DNA of 64,000 bases from Streptosporangiaceae bacterium NEAU-GS5 (lineage in GTDB: Bacteria > Actinomycetota > Actinomycetes > Streptosporangiales > Streptosporangiaceae). Made by a program: the position numbers and the translations under genes. Location of the stretch: the NCBI GenBank assembly GCA_017592665.1, contig JAGFNW010000011.1, forward strand, positions 62,001 through 126,000. Direction: 5' to 3'. The notes beneath the pieces were generated by a model that had not been told where the DNA came from, did not search any database, and saw only the letters and a list, made by a program, of their open reading frames with translations. Each line of letters begins with the position of its first letter. Within the stretch, counting starts at the first letter, position 1. This document shows, one piece after another, positions 16,803 to 26,295 of this stretch.

Positions 16803-18023
16803 ATGGCATTCGGGGTGCGAGCGGCGCGTGTGATCGACGTCACGTCGATGGAGGTCCGCGCCGACCAGGTGGTGATCGTCGAGGGGGAGCGGATCGCCGC
16901 CGTGCGACCCTCCTTCGACGGACCGACGCTCGACCTGGGCGACGCCACGCTCGTGCCCGGACTCATCGACCTGCACACCCATCTCGTCGGCGTCGCGGCA
17001 TGCGGGGACTACGCGCAGGAGCTCAAGTACAGCGCCGCGCAGCAGGCCATGGCTGGAATTCCGAACGCGCGCGACACCCTGATGGCCGGATTCACGACCG
17101 TTCGCGACGTCGGAACGTTCCGGGCCTTCGTCGACGTCGCGCTCCGCGACGCCATCGACGCCGGGCACGTCCTCGGGCCGCGCATGGCGGTCGCCGGCGC
17201 GTACGTGACCGTCCGGAGCGGCGGCGGCATGGTGACCGGCTTCGCGCACGACATCGAGCTGCCGCGCGAATTCCGCTTCGGTGAGACGCGTGGAGTTGAC
17301 GACATCCGTGAACGCGTCCGGGAGATCATTTACCAGGGCGCCGACCTGATCAAGCTGATCGCCACCGGCGCCGTGCTGGCCGGCGGCACGGTCCCCGGCG
17401 CGCCTGAGCTCACCGAGGCCCAGATGCGTGCCGCGGTCGAGGAGGCCGCCTGGTATGGCCGATATGTCGCGGCGCACGCTCACGGCGCCGAAGGCATCAA
17501 GCGGGCCGTGCGCGCCGGAGTGCGGTCGATCGAGCACGCCTGCTACCTCGACGACGAGGGCATCGAGCTGATGCTCGAGCACGGCACCTACCTGTCGGCC
17601 GACATCTGGTGGGCCGACTGGATCCGCGAGATCGGCCCGTCTCAGGGGTATGACGCCGAGCAGTTGCGCAAGAACGACGAGACGGCCGAGGCGCAGCGGG
17701 TCGCGTTCGCGAAAGCCGTACAGGCCGGAGTGAAGATCGGCTTCGGCACGGACGCCGGCGGCTTCCCGCACGGGATGCAGGGACGGCAACTGGCCACCAT
17801 GGTCGAATACGGCCTGACGCCGCTCGAGGCGCTCCGCGCGGCCACCCTGACCTCGGCCGAGTGCATGGGCTGGGGTGATCGCGTGGGCTCGATCGAGCCG
17901 GGCCGCTTCGCCGACCTCGTCGCGATCCGCGGCGAGTTCGATGCCGGCAGGCTCGCCGACGTGTCCTTCGTCATGAAGGGCGGCACGGTCGTCAAGAACG
18001 ACCTCGCGAACGAGCCCGGATGA
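16803..18023 (+). CDS. Amidohydrolase, imidazolonepropionase/Xaa-Pro dipeptidase-like
   Basis: A 406-residue metal-dependent amidohydrolase. Metal ligands are in GLIDLHTHL, the bridging lysine region LIKLIATG, AAHAHG, EHACYL and FGTDAGG. It starts after a very strong AAGGAGGGG ribosome site. Members of this subgroup include prolidase-like peptidases and carboxypeptidases acting on small peptides or acylated amino acids. It opens a six-gene coupled operon and overlaps the transporter gene by ATGA. The substrate is inferred only from context. Confidence 0.87.
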   Translation: MAFGVRAARVIDVTSMEVRADQVVIVEGERIAAVRPSFDGPTLDLGDATLVPGLIDLHTHLVGVAACGDYAQELKYSAAQQAMAGIPNARDTLMAGFTTVRDVGTFRAFVDVALRDAIDAGHVLGPRMAVAGAYVTVRSGGGMVTGFAHDIELPREFRFGETRGVDDIRERVREIIYQGADLIKLIATGAVLAGGTVPGAPELTEAQMRAAVEEAAWYGRYVAAHAHGAEGIKRAVRAGVRSIEHACYLDDEGIELMLEHGTYLSADIWWADWIREIGPSQGYDAEQLRKNDETAEAQRVAFAKAVQAGVKIGFGTDAGGFPHGMQGRQLATMVEYGLTPLEALRAATLTSAECMGWGDRVGSIEPGRFADLVAIRGEFDAGRLADVSFVMKGGTVVKNDLANEPG

Positions 18024-18949
18024 GCTCCGGCGCGGCCACATCCAGGCGGGGATATGTCGCCGGGGTCGGCGCCCTGTCCGCGATCACCGCGATCTGGGGC
18101 TCCACCTTCGCCGTCACCAAGGACATGCTCACGCGCCTGCCCATCGCCGACCTCTACGCCGTCCGGTTCGCGATCGCGGCCGCCGTCCTCATCGCGATCC
18201 GGCCCCGGGCGCTGCGCCGCCTGCCGGCCCGCGTCTGGCGCTCCGGCATCACGCTCGGCCTGATCTACGGCACGGCCCTCGTGCTGCAGACCGCCGGACT
18301 CCGCGAGCTGCCGTCATCGGTGTCCGGATTCGTCACCGCGTCGTGCGTGATCATCACGCCGCTGATCGCGCTCGTGTGGATCCGGCTCGCGCCCGGCCGC
18401 AGGACCTGGCTCGCCGTGGGCTTGGCGGCCGCAGGGATGTCGGTGTTCACGCTGGTCAGCGGCTCGGAGGGCGGTGTCGTCTCGGCCGTCGCCATCGTCG
18501 CGACGCTGGTGTCGGCCGTCCTTTACGCGCTGCACGTCGTCGCCACCGGCCGATGGACCAGCCCCTCGCACGCGTACCCGCTCGCGGTCATTCAGATCCT
18601 CACCCTGCTCACGCTGATGTGGGCGTGGGCGCTCCCCGGCGGCGTGCAGATCCCGGCGACGGCCGGCGACTGGGCGGGCGTCGCCTACCTCGCCACGCTC
18701 GCCGGAGCGCTGGCCTTCCTCACGCAGGCGTGGGCGCAGGCGCACGTGCCGCCCACCCCCGCCGCCGTCGTCTACTCCGCCGAGCCGCTGTGGGCCACCG
18801 CGTGCGCCGTCATCGTGTACGGCGAACCGCTCGCCTGGCCCGTCTACCTCGGCGGCGGATGCATCCTGGCAGCGATGCTGCTGGTCAGCAGGCCGGAACC
18901 GGTCAAGGAGGAGACATGGGCCGTAGCCCCAGAACCGCTCGCCGGCTGA
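18020..18949 (+). CDS. DMT-superfamily (EamA) transporter
   Basis: A 309-residue membrane protein with ten predicted helices arranged as two EamA repeats (opening AITAIWGSTFAVTKDML; second half begins near residue 155). EamA proteins often export amino acids or metabolites. It is coupled to the amidohydrolase by ATGA, and the acyl-CoA dehydrogenase starts within its last 34 bases. Confidence 0.88.
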   Translation: MSSGAATSRRGYVAGVGALSAITAIWGSTFAVTKDMLTRLPIADLYAVRFAIAAAVLIAIRPRALRRLPARVWRSGITLGLIYGTALVLQTAGLRELPSSVSGFVTASCVIITPLIALVWIRLAPGRRTWLAVGLAAAGMSVFTLVSGSEGGVVSAVAIVATLVSAVLYALHVVATGRWTSPSHAYPLAVIQILTLLTLMWAWALPGGVQIPATAGDWAGVAYLATLAGALAFLTQAWAQAHVPPTPAAVVYSAEPLWATACAVIVYGEPLAWPVYLGGGCILAAMLLVSRPEPVKEETWAVAPEPLAG

Positions 18950-20082
18950 GTGCCGAGCAGGCCGACGCGGTCCTGCTCGCGCGCGACTTCGCCGCCGCAG
19001 AGATCCGGCCGCGGGCGCGCGAGGTGGACGAGGCCGACCACGTGCTGCCGCGCGAGATCTGGGCCAAGGCCGCCGAGGCCGGGCTCACCTCGTTCATGAT
19101 CCCCGAGGCGTACGGCGGGGGCGGCGTGACCGACCTCGTGACCCAGTGCCTGGTCCAGGAGGAGTTGTGCCACGGCGACATCGCCATCGGCAACCTCGTC
19201 ACCTCCAACGGCTTCTTCGCCGCGCCCGTGCTCGAACTCGGCTCGCACGAGCAGAAACGGCGCTTCCTCACCCCGCTGTGCGCCGCCGACCCGCCGCTCA
19301 CAGCCCTCGCCACGACCGAGCCCGGATCCGGGTCCGACGCCGCGTCCATCACCACCAGGGCCGTACGCGACGGCGACCACTACGTGCTCACCGGCCAGAA
19401 GTCGTGGATCTCCAACGCCCCCTTCGCCCGGTACTTCGTGATCTTCGCGACCGTCGCGCCGGGGACGCGGTCGCGGGGGATCACGGCGTTCGTGGTGGAG
19501 CGCGGGACGCCTGGATTCACCATCGGCAACCCCATGCCGAAGATGGGCCAGCGCGGCATCGCCTGCGCCGAGCTCTTCCTCGACGGCGTGCGGGTGCCGG
19601 TGTTGGACCGGCTGGGCGAGGAAGGCCAGGGCTTCCACGGGCTGATGCGCACGTTCGACGCGTCCCGGATCCTGATCGGCGCCGCCTGCACCGGCCTCGC
19701 CCGCGCCGCCTACGACGCGTCCATGGCGTACGCCAGGCAGCGCGAGCAGTTCGGCGTGAAAATCGTCGAACACCAGGCGGTGGCGTTCCGGCTTGCCGAC
19801 ATGGCCACGCGGGCCGACGTGGCGCATCTCGTGACCATGCGCGCGGCCGAACTCTACGACGCGGGGGAGCAGGTCACCGAGGAAGCGGCGATCGCCAAGC
19901 TCACGGCCTCGGAGAACGCCATGTGGTGCGCCTGGGCGGCGGTCCAGACCCACGGCGGCTGGGGGTACTCGCGCGAGTTCCTGGTGGAGAAGTGGATGCG
20001 CGACGCGAAACTGGAAGAAATCGAGGAGGGCACCTCGGACATCCAGCGTCTCATCATCTCCCGCTCCCTGATCCGGTCATGA
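18916..20082 (+). CDS. Acyl-CoA dehydrogenase
   Basis: A 388-residue flavoprotein with the family pattern: TTEPGSGSDA near residue 135, GQKSWISNA, YARQREQFGVKI and the C-terminal HGGWGYSREFLVEKWMRDAK, followed by EGTSDIQRLII. The start is ATG 18916, with AAGGAGGAG just upstream; the open frame continues much further upstream inside the transporter gene, out of its real frame. It overlaps the ThDP-enzyme gene by ATGA. It would oxidise an acyl-CoA from the amino-acid degradation suggested by the operon. Confidence 0.92.
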   Translation: MGRSPRTARRLSAEQADAVLLARDFAAAEIRPRAREVDEADHVLPREIWAKAAEAGLTSFMIPEAYGGGGVTDLVTQCLVQEELCHGDIAIGNLVTSNGFFAAPVLELGSHEQKRRFLTPLCAADPPLTALATTEPGSGSDAASITTRAVRDGDHYVLTGQKSWISNAPFARYFVIFATVAPGTRSRGITAFVVERGTPGFTIGNPMPKMGQRGIACAELFLDGVRVPVLDRLGEEGQGFHGLMRTFDASRILIGAACTGLARAAYDASMAYARQREQFGVKIVEHQAVAFRLADMATRADVAHLVTMRAAELYDAGEQVTEEAAIAKLTASENAMWCAWAAVQTHGGWGYSREFLVEKWMRDAKLEEIEEGTSDIQRLIISRSLIRS

Positions 20083-21767
20083 CAGGAGCGACGGCCCTGG
20101 TGGCGGCCCTCGCCGCCCACGGGGTGGACACCGTCTTCGGCATCCCCGGCACCCACAACCTGCCCATCTACCAGGCCCTCGTGGAAGCCGGCATCCGATG
20201 CGTCACCACGCGGCACGAGCAGGGCGCCGGCTACGCCGCCGACGGCTACGCCCGCGTGACGGGCCGCACCGGGGTCGTGGTGACCACGACCGGCCCCGGC
20301 GTCCTCAACGCCGCCACCGCGCTGGCCCAGGCTTACTCCGACTCCTCGCCCGTGCTCCTGATCTCACCGGGTGTGCCGCTCGCCCATCCGCGTCAGGGGC
20401 GCGGCTGGCTGCACGAGACAAAGGACCAGTCGCGCGCGCTCGACGCCGTCTGCGCCTGGAGCCACCGCGTCACCTCGACGGCCGAGATCCCCGCCGCCGT
20501 CGCCCGCGCCTTCACACGCGCCTCCGCGGCCGGCGACTGCCGCCCCCGCCCCGTCCACCTCGAAATCCCCGCCGACCTCCTCGACGCGCCTACAGGACCT
20601 CTCAAGGCCCCCTCCGACGGGCCGATGGGCGGGCCGATGGGCGGGCCGGTGGATGGACCGGTGGATGGATCCATGGGCGGGCCGATGGGCGGGCCGATCG
20701 ACGGCGCCTTTGGGGGGAGGCCCATCGCCGTCCCCGCCCGCACGCCCCACCGTCCCGCCCTCGAGGCCGCCGCCCGTCGGCTACGCGCCGCCCGCCGCCC
20801 CGGCATCGTCCTCGGCGGAGGGTCCCGCGAGGCCGGGGAGCCCGCGCTCGCCCTCGCCGAACGCCTTGGCGCATACGTCGTCACCACCGCGAACGGCAAG
20901 GCGACCATCCCCGAGTCCCACCCCCTGTCCCTGGGCGCGACGCTGCACCTGCGAGCCGTACAGGAATGGCTGGTCTCCTGCGACGTCGTCCTCGCGGTGG
21001 GCACCGAGCTGGCCCCGTCCGACCTCTGGGTCGACGACTTCCGGCTCACGGGCACGCTGATCCGGGTCGATCTCGACCCCGGCCAGATGTACGGCGACCA
21101 CGTGGCCGACGTGGCCCTCGTCGCCGACGCGGCCCTCACGCTGACCGCGCTCGCGGAACTGGTCGACGGAGCGGGGCAGACCGCGCCCGGCGACGAGGGC
21201 CACGTCAGGACGCGCCGCGACGAGGAGTTGGTCGGCCTGATGGACCGCTGGCAGGAGCCGCTGCGCGCCATCCGTGCAGCGCTCCCCACGGACGCGATCG
21301 TCACCGCCGACAGTTCGATGTTCTGCTACTACGGCGCCCTCGGCGGCCTGCCGGTCGACCCGCCCGGACGGTTCCTCTACCCGACCGGATACGGCACGCT
21401 CGGGTTCGCGCTCCCGGCCGCCATCGGCGCCAAAGTGGCCCGCCCGGCGACACCCGTGGCCGCCCTCACCGGCGACGGGGCATTGCAGTTCACCCTCCAG
21501 GAACTCGCCACGGCCGTTGAAGTGGGACTGCCGCTGCCGGTGGTCGTCTGCGTCAACGACGGCTACGGCGAGATTCGCGCCGAGATGCTCGACCGGGGCA
21601 TGCCGCCGGTGGCGGTCGACCTCCACACGCCCGACTTCGTACGGGTCGCCGAAGGATTCGGCGCCCGCGGGACCTTCGTGGAGACCTTCGCCGACATGCG
21701 CACCGCCGTTGAGGACGCGTTGCGCGCCCCCGTCCCCACCGTGATCGTCTTCCGGGAGAGACCATGA
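20079..21767 (+). CDS. ThDP-dependent 2-oxo acid decarboxylase/acetolactate synthase-like enzyme
   Basis: A 562-residue thiamine-diphosphate enzyme with PYR, middle and PP domains. The catalytic glutamate is in TRHEQGAG (E47); the ThDP-magnesium motif starts at GDGALQF (about 465) and ends with a NDGYGE. It resembles decarboxylases of amino-acid-derived 2-oxo acids (AruI group) as much as acetolactate synthases. Between the PYR and middle domains (about residues 180-211) lies a low-complexity insertion of GPMG/GPVD repeats. It is ATGA-coupled on both sides. Confidence 0.88.
   Translation: MTGATALVAALAAHGVDTVFGIPGTHNLPIYQALVEAGIRCVTTRHEQGAGYAADGYARVTGRTGVVVTTTGPGVLNAATALAQAYSDSSPVLLISPGVPLAHPRQGRGWLHETKDQSRALDAVCAWSHRVTSTAEIPAAVARAFTRASAAGDCRPRPVHLEIPADLLDAPTGPLKAPSDGPMGGPMGGPVDGPVDGSMGGPMGGPIDGAFGGRPIAVPARTPHRPALEAAARRLRAARRPGIVLGGGSREAGEPALALAERLGAYVVTTANGKATIPESHPLSLGATLHLRAVQEWLVSCDVVLAVGTELAPSDLWVDDFRLTGTLIRVDLDPGQMYGDHVADVALVADAALTLTALAELVDGAGQTAPGDEGHVRTRRDEELVGLMDRWQEPLRAIRAALPTDAIVTADSSMFCYYGALGGLPVDPPGRFLYPTGYGTLGFALPAAIGAKVARPATPVAALTGDGALQFTLQELATAVEVGLPLPVVVCVNDGYGEIRAEMLDRGMPPVAVDLHTPDFVRVAEGFGARGTFVETFADMRTAVEDALRAPVPTVIVFRERP
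20616..20711 (+). repeat. 12-bp tandem repeats inside the ThDP-enzyme gene
   Basis: Imperfect copies of GGGCCGATGGGC and GGACCGGTGGAT encode GPMG and GPVD tetrapeptides in the interdomain linker. The frame is kept. Confidence 0.75.
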
Positions 21768-22885
21768 CGTTCTTGCAGGTCGTTTGGACGGACGAGGTGA
21801 CGGGCCGCCCCGGCTACCTGGTCATCGACCGCCTGGGGCGCGGGGTGAGCAGCGGCGGGCTCCGCATGCGCGCGGGGGTGACCCTGGACGAGGTCGCCGA
21901 CCTGGCGCGGGGGATGTCGCGCAAGGAAGCCCTGGCGTACGAGCCGGGCCTGAACTACCAGCCGCTCGGCGGCGCGAAGGGCGGCATCGACTGCGACCCG
22001 ACCTCCCCGGACGCGACCGGCATGCTGGAACGCTACGTCGCGGCCATGAAGCCGCTGCTGCGCGACTACTGGGCGACCGGGGAGGACCTAGGGCTGCGGC
22101 AGGAGGCCATCGAGGCGGCCTGCCGGAAGGCCGGCATGCGCACCACCATCGACGCCGTGCTGCCTCTCCTCGACGACCCCGACGCCGCGCTCGCCCGGCT
22201 CGACGAGGCCTTCGCCGTACGGGTCGGGGACATCAGCCTCGGCGACCTGGCCGGTGGCTGCGGCGTGGCTGAAGCGGCGCTGACGGCTCTGCCCGACGGG
22301 CGGACCGCGGTGATCCAGGGCTTCGGCTCCATGGGCGGGTCGACCGCCCGCTTCCTCGCCGACGCCGGCGTGCGGATCGTCGGCATCAGCGACGCCCACG
22401 GCCTGATCGCCAACCCCACCGGGCTCGACGTCGAGGAACTGCTGCGCTCCCGCGACCCCTACGGCCGGATCGACCGCGCACGCCTGCGCCCCGAGGACAT
22501 GACGCTACCCGGTGACGCCTGGCTCGACCTCGACTGCGACATCCTCATCCCCGCCGCCGTCTCCTACAGCGTGGGCGTGGCCGAGGCGGCACGCGTCCGG
22601 GCCCGCGTCGTCGTCGAGGCCGCCAACGTGCCGGTCACCCCGCAAGCCGAAGACCTGCTCCGCGCGCGCGGCGTGGTCGTCGTGCCCGACGTCGTGGCCA
22701 ACTCGGCGACCAACTCCTGGTGGTGGTGGACCCTCTTCGGCGACATTCCGGCCGAGGCCGACGCCGCCTTCGCGAAGATCCGCTCCTGGATGCGCCGCGT
22801 GGTCGGCGAGATCCTCGCCGGGGCCGACGCGACCGGCCGCAGCCCCCGCGCGGTCGCCTATGAGCTCAGCGAGCGCAACCTGTGA
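21764..22885 (+). CDS. Glu/Leu/Phe/Val-type amino-acid dehydrogenase
   Basis: A 373-residue NAD(P)-dependent dehydrogenase. The catalytic lysine lies in PLGGAKGGID (K72), and the Rossmann motif is GFGSMGGSTA. It converts an amino acid to its 2-oxo acid plus ammonia. ATGA and GTGA overlaps link it to the ThDP enzyme before and the CoA ligase after. It is most like the branched-chain or aromatic members by length, but the exact substrate cannot be told. Confidence 0.9.
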   Translation: MTFLQVVWTDEVTGRPGYLVIDRLGRGVSSGGLRMRAGVTLDEVADLARGMSRKEALAYEPGLNYQPLGGAKGGIDCDPTSPDATGMLERYVAAMKPLLRDYWATGEDLGLRQEAIEAACRKAGMRTTIDAVLPLLDDPDAALARLDEAFAVRVGDISLGDLAGGCGVAEAALTALPDGRTAVIQGFGSMGGSTARFLADAGVRIVGISDAHGLIANPTGLDVEELLRSRDPYGRIDRARLRPEDMTLPGDAWLDLDCDILIPAAVSYSVGVAEAARVRARVVVEAANVPVTPQAEDLLRARGVVVVPDVVANSATNSWWWWTLFGDIPAEADAAFAKIRSWMRRVVGEILAGADATGRSPRAVAYELSERNL

Positions 22886-25194
22886 ACGGCTTGTTCGACC
22901 CTCGCTCCGTGGCCGTCGTGGGCGCCTCGGACGACCCGGCCAAATGGGGCTACTGGCTGGCCCGCGGCGCCCTCGCCGGAGCCGCCCGCAGATCCGTCTA
23001 CCTGGTCAACGCCCGAGTTTCCCAGGTCCAAGACCACCCCACCTACCCGTCCCTCGCCGCCCTCCCCGAACCTCCCGAACTGGTCGCCCTCGTCACCCCG
23101 CCCGCCACCTACGAATCCCTGATAGACGAAGCCCTACCCTTCGACCCTCTGCCGCCCAACCCCCCGCCCCCCGGCCTGCCGCCGCCCGGCCCCCTGGCTG
23201 CGGGGACCCGCTACCTCGTCGCCATCACGGCCGGAGTCGACCGCGCCTACCCCGGCGGCCACGCCGCCCTCGCCGCCCGCGTCCGCGCGGCCGGGGCCAG
23301 GCTCCTCGGCCCCACCTGCATGGGCGTGTACGACTCCGCTGCCGAACTCGCCCTCACCTGGGGCACCCTCACCCCTGGCCCCATCGGCGTCGTGTCGCAA
23401 AGCGGCTCGGTCGGCCTGGAGATCGGTTATCTGGCCGCCCGCGAAGGGCTCGGCCTATCCCGCTTCGTCTCACTCGGCGCCCAGGCCGACCTCACCGCCG
23501 CCGAACTGACCGACGCCGTCGTCGCCGCCCCGCACACCAAGGTGGTGGTCCTCTACCTGGAAGACCTCTCCATCGGCCGGGAACTCATCGCCATCGCCGA
23601 CCGCGCCCGCTCCCTCGGCAAGCGCATCATCCTGCTCGCCGTAGGCGGCTCAGCCGCCGCCGAGCGCGCCGTACGCTCCCACACGGGCGCCCTGGCCACC
23701 CCTGACGCGGTCGTCGACGCCCTCTGCGACGCCGCCGCCCTCATCCGCGTCCACACCCCCGCCCAAGCCGTCCACGCCGCCCAACTAGCCCTGACCACCC
23801 TCCACACCCCCCGCCCAGCCCCCACCCCCGCCCACCCCGCCCCCGCCTCCGCAGGGCCCGCCCCCGCCGGCACGGCCGATGGCAGCCATGCGCCGGGCCA
23901 GGGTCCGCACGCCGCACGGTGGGGTATTGGCGCCACGCCCGCCCCCGCCCACCCTGTGCCCGCCTCCGCAGGGCCCGCCCCCGCCGCCACGGCCGATGGG
24001 AGCCCTGCGGCAGGGCGGGAGCCGTATGCCGCGCGGCTGGGCATTGTCGCTGACAGTGGCGGCCAGGGGGCGCTCGCTGCCGAGCTGGCCGAACGGCTGG
24101 GGCTCGATGTCCCTCCGCTGTCCGATGCCACGCGCGCGGAGCTGGCGAGCCTGCTGCCGGAGGACGCCGGCCTGGCCAATCCCATCGACCTGGCCGGAGC
24201 GGGCGAGGCCGACCTCATGACCTACCCGGAGACCGTTGCCCGCGTCGCCGCCGACGTCGATGTCGTGCTCCTGACCGGCTATTTCGGCGCTTATGCGGCC
24301 GACAGCCCGGACAGCCCGGCCCTCCTCGCCGCCGAGACCGCCGCCGCCCGCCGCCTCCTCGACGTCATCGCCGCCACGGGCACGCCGTGCCTCGTCCACG
24401 CCATGCGCACCGACGGCCCGGCCGCCACTCTCCTCCGTGCCGCCGGCACCCCCGTCTTCAGCACCGTCGACGCCCCCCTCCAGGCCCTCGCCGCCGTCAC
24501 CCGCTACCTCGACGGCATCCGTCCTCTCCCCGGCCCTGTGCCTCCTTCCAGGAGCGCCGACCCCCCGGCATCCGTTAGCGCTGTGCGCGGGGAGCTCATA
24601 GCCCGCGGGATCGCGTTCCCAGACGGCGCGCTCGCTGCCACGCCCGACGATGCGGCGGTCGTGGCGGAGCACCTCATTGTGCAGGGCCCTGTCGTCCTCA
24701 AGGCCGTAGGACCAGCCCACAAGACCGAAGTCGGCGGCGTGGTCCTGGGTCTGACGTCCCCAGGCGCCGTCCTCGCCGCAGCCGAGGACATGGCGGTGCG
24801 CCTCGGCGAGCAGCTACAAGGCTTCTGGGTAGAGCGTCAGGCCGCGGCTGACGGCGTCGAAATCCTGGTCGGCGCCCGTCGCGACCCCAACCTCGGCGTC
24901 ATCGTGACCGTCGGAGCCGGCGGGGTGCTCGCCGAACTGATCGGTGACACCGCCACCGCGCTCGGCCCCCTCGATGCCGCCGCGGCCGTCAGGCTGCTGG
25001 GCCGGACCAAGGCCGGTGCGGTGCTGAGTGGCTGGCGCGGCGGCCGCCCGTACGACATGGAGGGCGTGGCCCGGGCGATCGCGGCGATAGGAGCCGCGCT
25101 CGACGCGTGTCCCGGATTGACGGAAGTCGAGATGAATCCCCTCTTGGTGACGGCCGACGGGACCATCGCCCTGGACCTTCTGGAAATCGCCTGA
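22882..25194 (+). CDS. ADP-forming acyl-CoA synthetase (CoA-binding plus ATP-grasp)
   Basis: A 770-residue acetate-CoA ligase (ADP-forming) type protein. It has a CoA-binding Rossmann domain (VAVVGASDDPAKWGYW near the start), a ligase domain with VSQSGSVGLEIG, and a C-terminal ATP-grasp domain with KAVGPAHKTEVGGVVLG. It starts with GTG overlapping the preceding stop. Two odd insertions occur: a proline-rich run near residues 88-110 and a 39-codon tandem duplication near residues 316-393. It would activate the acid produced from amino-acid breakdown to an acyl-CoA for the dehydrogenase of the operon. Confidence 0.9.
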   Translation: MNGLFDPRSVAVVGASDDPAKWGYWLARGALAGAARRSVYLVNARVSQVQDHPTYPSLAALPEPPELVALVTPPATYESLIDEALPFDPLPPNPPPPGLPPPGPLAAGTRYLVAITAGVDRAYPGGHAALAARVRAAGARLLGPTCMGVYDSAAELALTWGTLTPGPIGVVSQSGSVGLEIGYLAAREGLGLSRFVSLGAQADLTAAELTDAVVAAPHTKVVVLYLEDLSIGRELIAIADRARSLGKRIILLAVGGSAAAERAVRSHTGALATPDAVVDALCDAAALIRVHTPAQAVHAAQLALTTLHTPRPAPTPAHPAPASAGPAPAGTADGSHAPGQGPHAARWGIGATPAPAHPVPASAGPAPAATADGSPAAGREPYAARLGIVADSGGQGALAAELAERLGLDVPPLSDATRAELASLLPEDAGLANPIDLAGAGEADLMTYPETVARVAADVDVVLLTGYFGAYAADSPDSPALLAAETAAARRLLDVIAATGTPCLVHAMRTDGPAATLLRAAGTPVFSTVDAPLQALAAVTRYLDGIRPLPGPVPPSRSADPPASVSAVRGELIARGIAFPDGALAATPDDAAVVAEHLIVQGPVVLKAVGPAHKTEVGGVVLGLTSPGAVLAAAEDMAVRLGEQLQGFWVERQAAADGVEILVGARRDPNLGVIVTVGAGGVLAELIGDTATALGPLDAAAAVRLLGRTKAGAVLSGWRGGRPYDMEGVARAIAAIGAALDACPGLTEVEMNPLLVTADGTIALDLLEIA
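23827..24060 (+). repeat. 117-bp in-frame tandem duplication
   Basis: Two diverged copies offset by 117 bases (39 codons), both containing GCCTCCGCAGGGCCCGCCCC. The first copy encodes ARWGIG where the second encodes ARLGIV, the true start of the next domain. The first copy is therefore a duplicated linker plus domain edge. Confidence 0.8.
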
Positions 25195-25398
25195 TCGCCT
25201 GACGCTGGTTCCCGCAGGTCGAACGCGGTCACCGTCTCGGGCGTCGGCGCGCAACTCGCGGTCGAGCTCGCACCACCGAGGTTCGCTGCGGCATTGCGGG
25301 GCCTTTGCGTGCTTGTCTCCGGTCACGTGATAATGCAGATCGCATTGTCGCCGCGGCTCGGGCTGAGCACTGCGGGTCGCGCATACGGGAGGCCGGCG

Positions 25399-26286
25399 GT
25401 GTCGTGGTTGGCTCGCTATTGGAGAACCATCCTGACGGTGACGGGAGTGCTGGCTGGCGCGGTGCTCGGCGCCGCCGTGCAGGAGCTCCTGAACACGCAG
25501 TTAAGGCTACTGGCGGCCATCGCCGTCGTATTGTGCGTCAGCCTCGTGGCCGGAGTCGCCGCATTGCTGTCGACGTTGGAATCGCGCCGCCAGGCCGATG
25601 AGGAGATCTCACGGAACAGCAAGTCGCTCGCCGATGATCTCGAAATTGAATTCCAGTCGCTGGCCGCCTCGGTCACCGCGGACATTCAGCGCCTGTCCAA
25701 GCAGTTCGGCCTGAAGGTGGAGAAGGTGCTCCTCGAGGAGCTGAACTCGATCGAATCCTTGAGCGATGATCGCACGGCCCAGATGGTGTTTTCGGCACAG
25801 CACGAGTTATGTGTGCTCGATTGGTTGTCAGACCTGGGGCGCTGGCCGGACGAGGCCATGGAGGCGGGATACTCCAGGCGGTTCTTCGAGGAGCTGATGA
25901 ATACGATCAGGAGTCGTCCGCCCGAGTTCAAATATCGGCGGATCGTTCAGGTGCGCAACCCGGCCGAGTTGCTTGCCAACGCCGCGACGCCCGGGTTCGT
26001 CAGGCATTGTCATGATATGCTGGATCTTCGTGCCGCGCGTGATCACAATATTTCACTGCGCGTCGCGCGCCGCCGATTTCCGTTCAAATTCATTCTCGTG
26101 GATCGCGACCGCCTCGTGCTCCAGCTTCAGCGCCATGGCGATTCGGGGGAGGATCTCGCGATTTGGGGAGAGATTCTGATAACAGACCCCGCCGGCGGGC
26201 TAGTCTCGATTTTCCGCAAGATCTGGGACGAGCTGGACGACGGGTCGAATCCGGTGACGAAAGGCGACCTTCCCGCTGCCGTGTGA
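25399..26286 (+). CDS. Membrane-anchored protein of unknown function
   Basis: A 295-residue protein starting at GTG 25399 after a clean GGGAGG at 6 bases; an open frame to 25294 lacks this. Two membrane helices (about 9-30 and 37-58) are followed by a heptad-rich helix (SRRQADEEISRNSKSLADDL onward, about 65-115) and a soluble domain with MVFSAQHELCVLDWL, FKYRRIVQVRNP, ISLRVARRRFPFKFILVDRD and DPAGGLVSIFRKIWDEL. I do not recognise the family. The layout suggests a sensor or effector at the inner face of the membrane. Its third-position GC is lower than that of its neighbours, a possible sign of transfer. Confidence 0.75.
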   Translation: MSWLARYWRTILTVTGVLAGAVLGAAVQELLNTQLRLLAAIAVVLCVSLVAGVAALLSTLESRRQADEEISRNSKSLADDLEIEFQSLAASVTADIQRLSKQFGLKVEKVLLEELNSIESLSDDRTAQMVFSAQHELCVLDWLSDLGRWPDEAMEAGYSRRFFEELMNTIRSRPPEFKYRRIVQVRNPAELLANAATPGFVRHCHDMLDLRAARDHNISLRVARRRFPFKFILVDRDRLVLQLQRHGDSGEDLAIWGEILITDPAGGLVSIFRKIWDELDDGSNPVTKGDLPAAV

Positions 26287-26295
26287 CGGGCGAGG

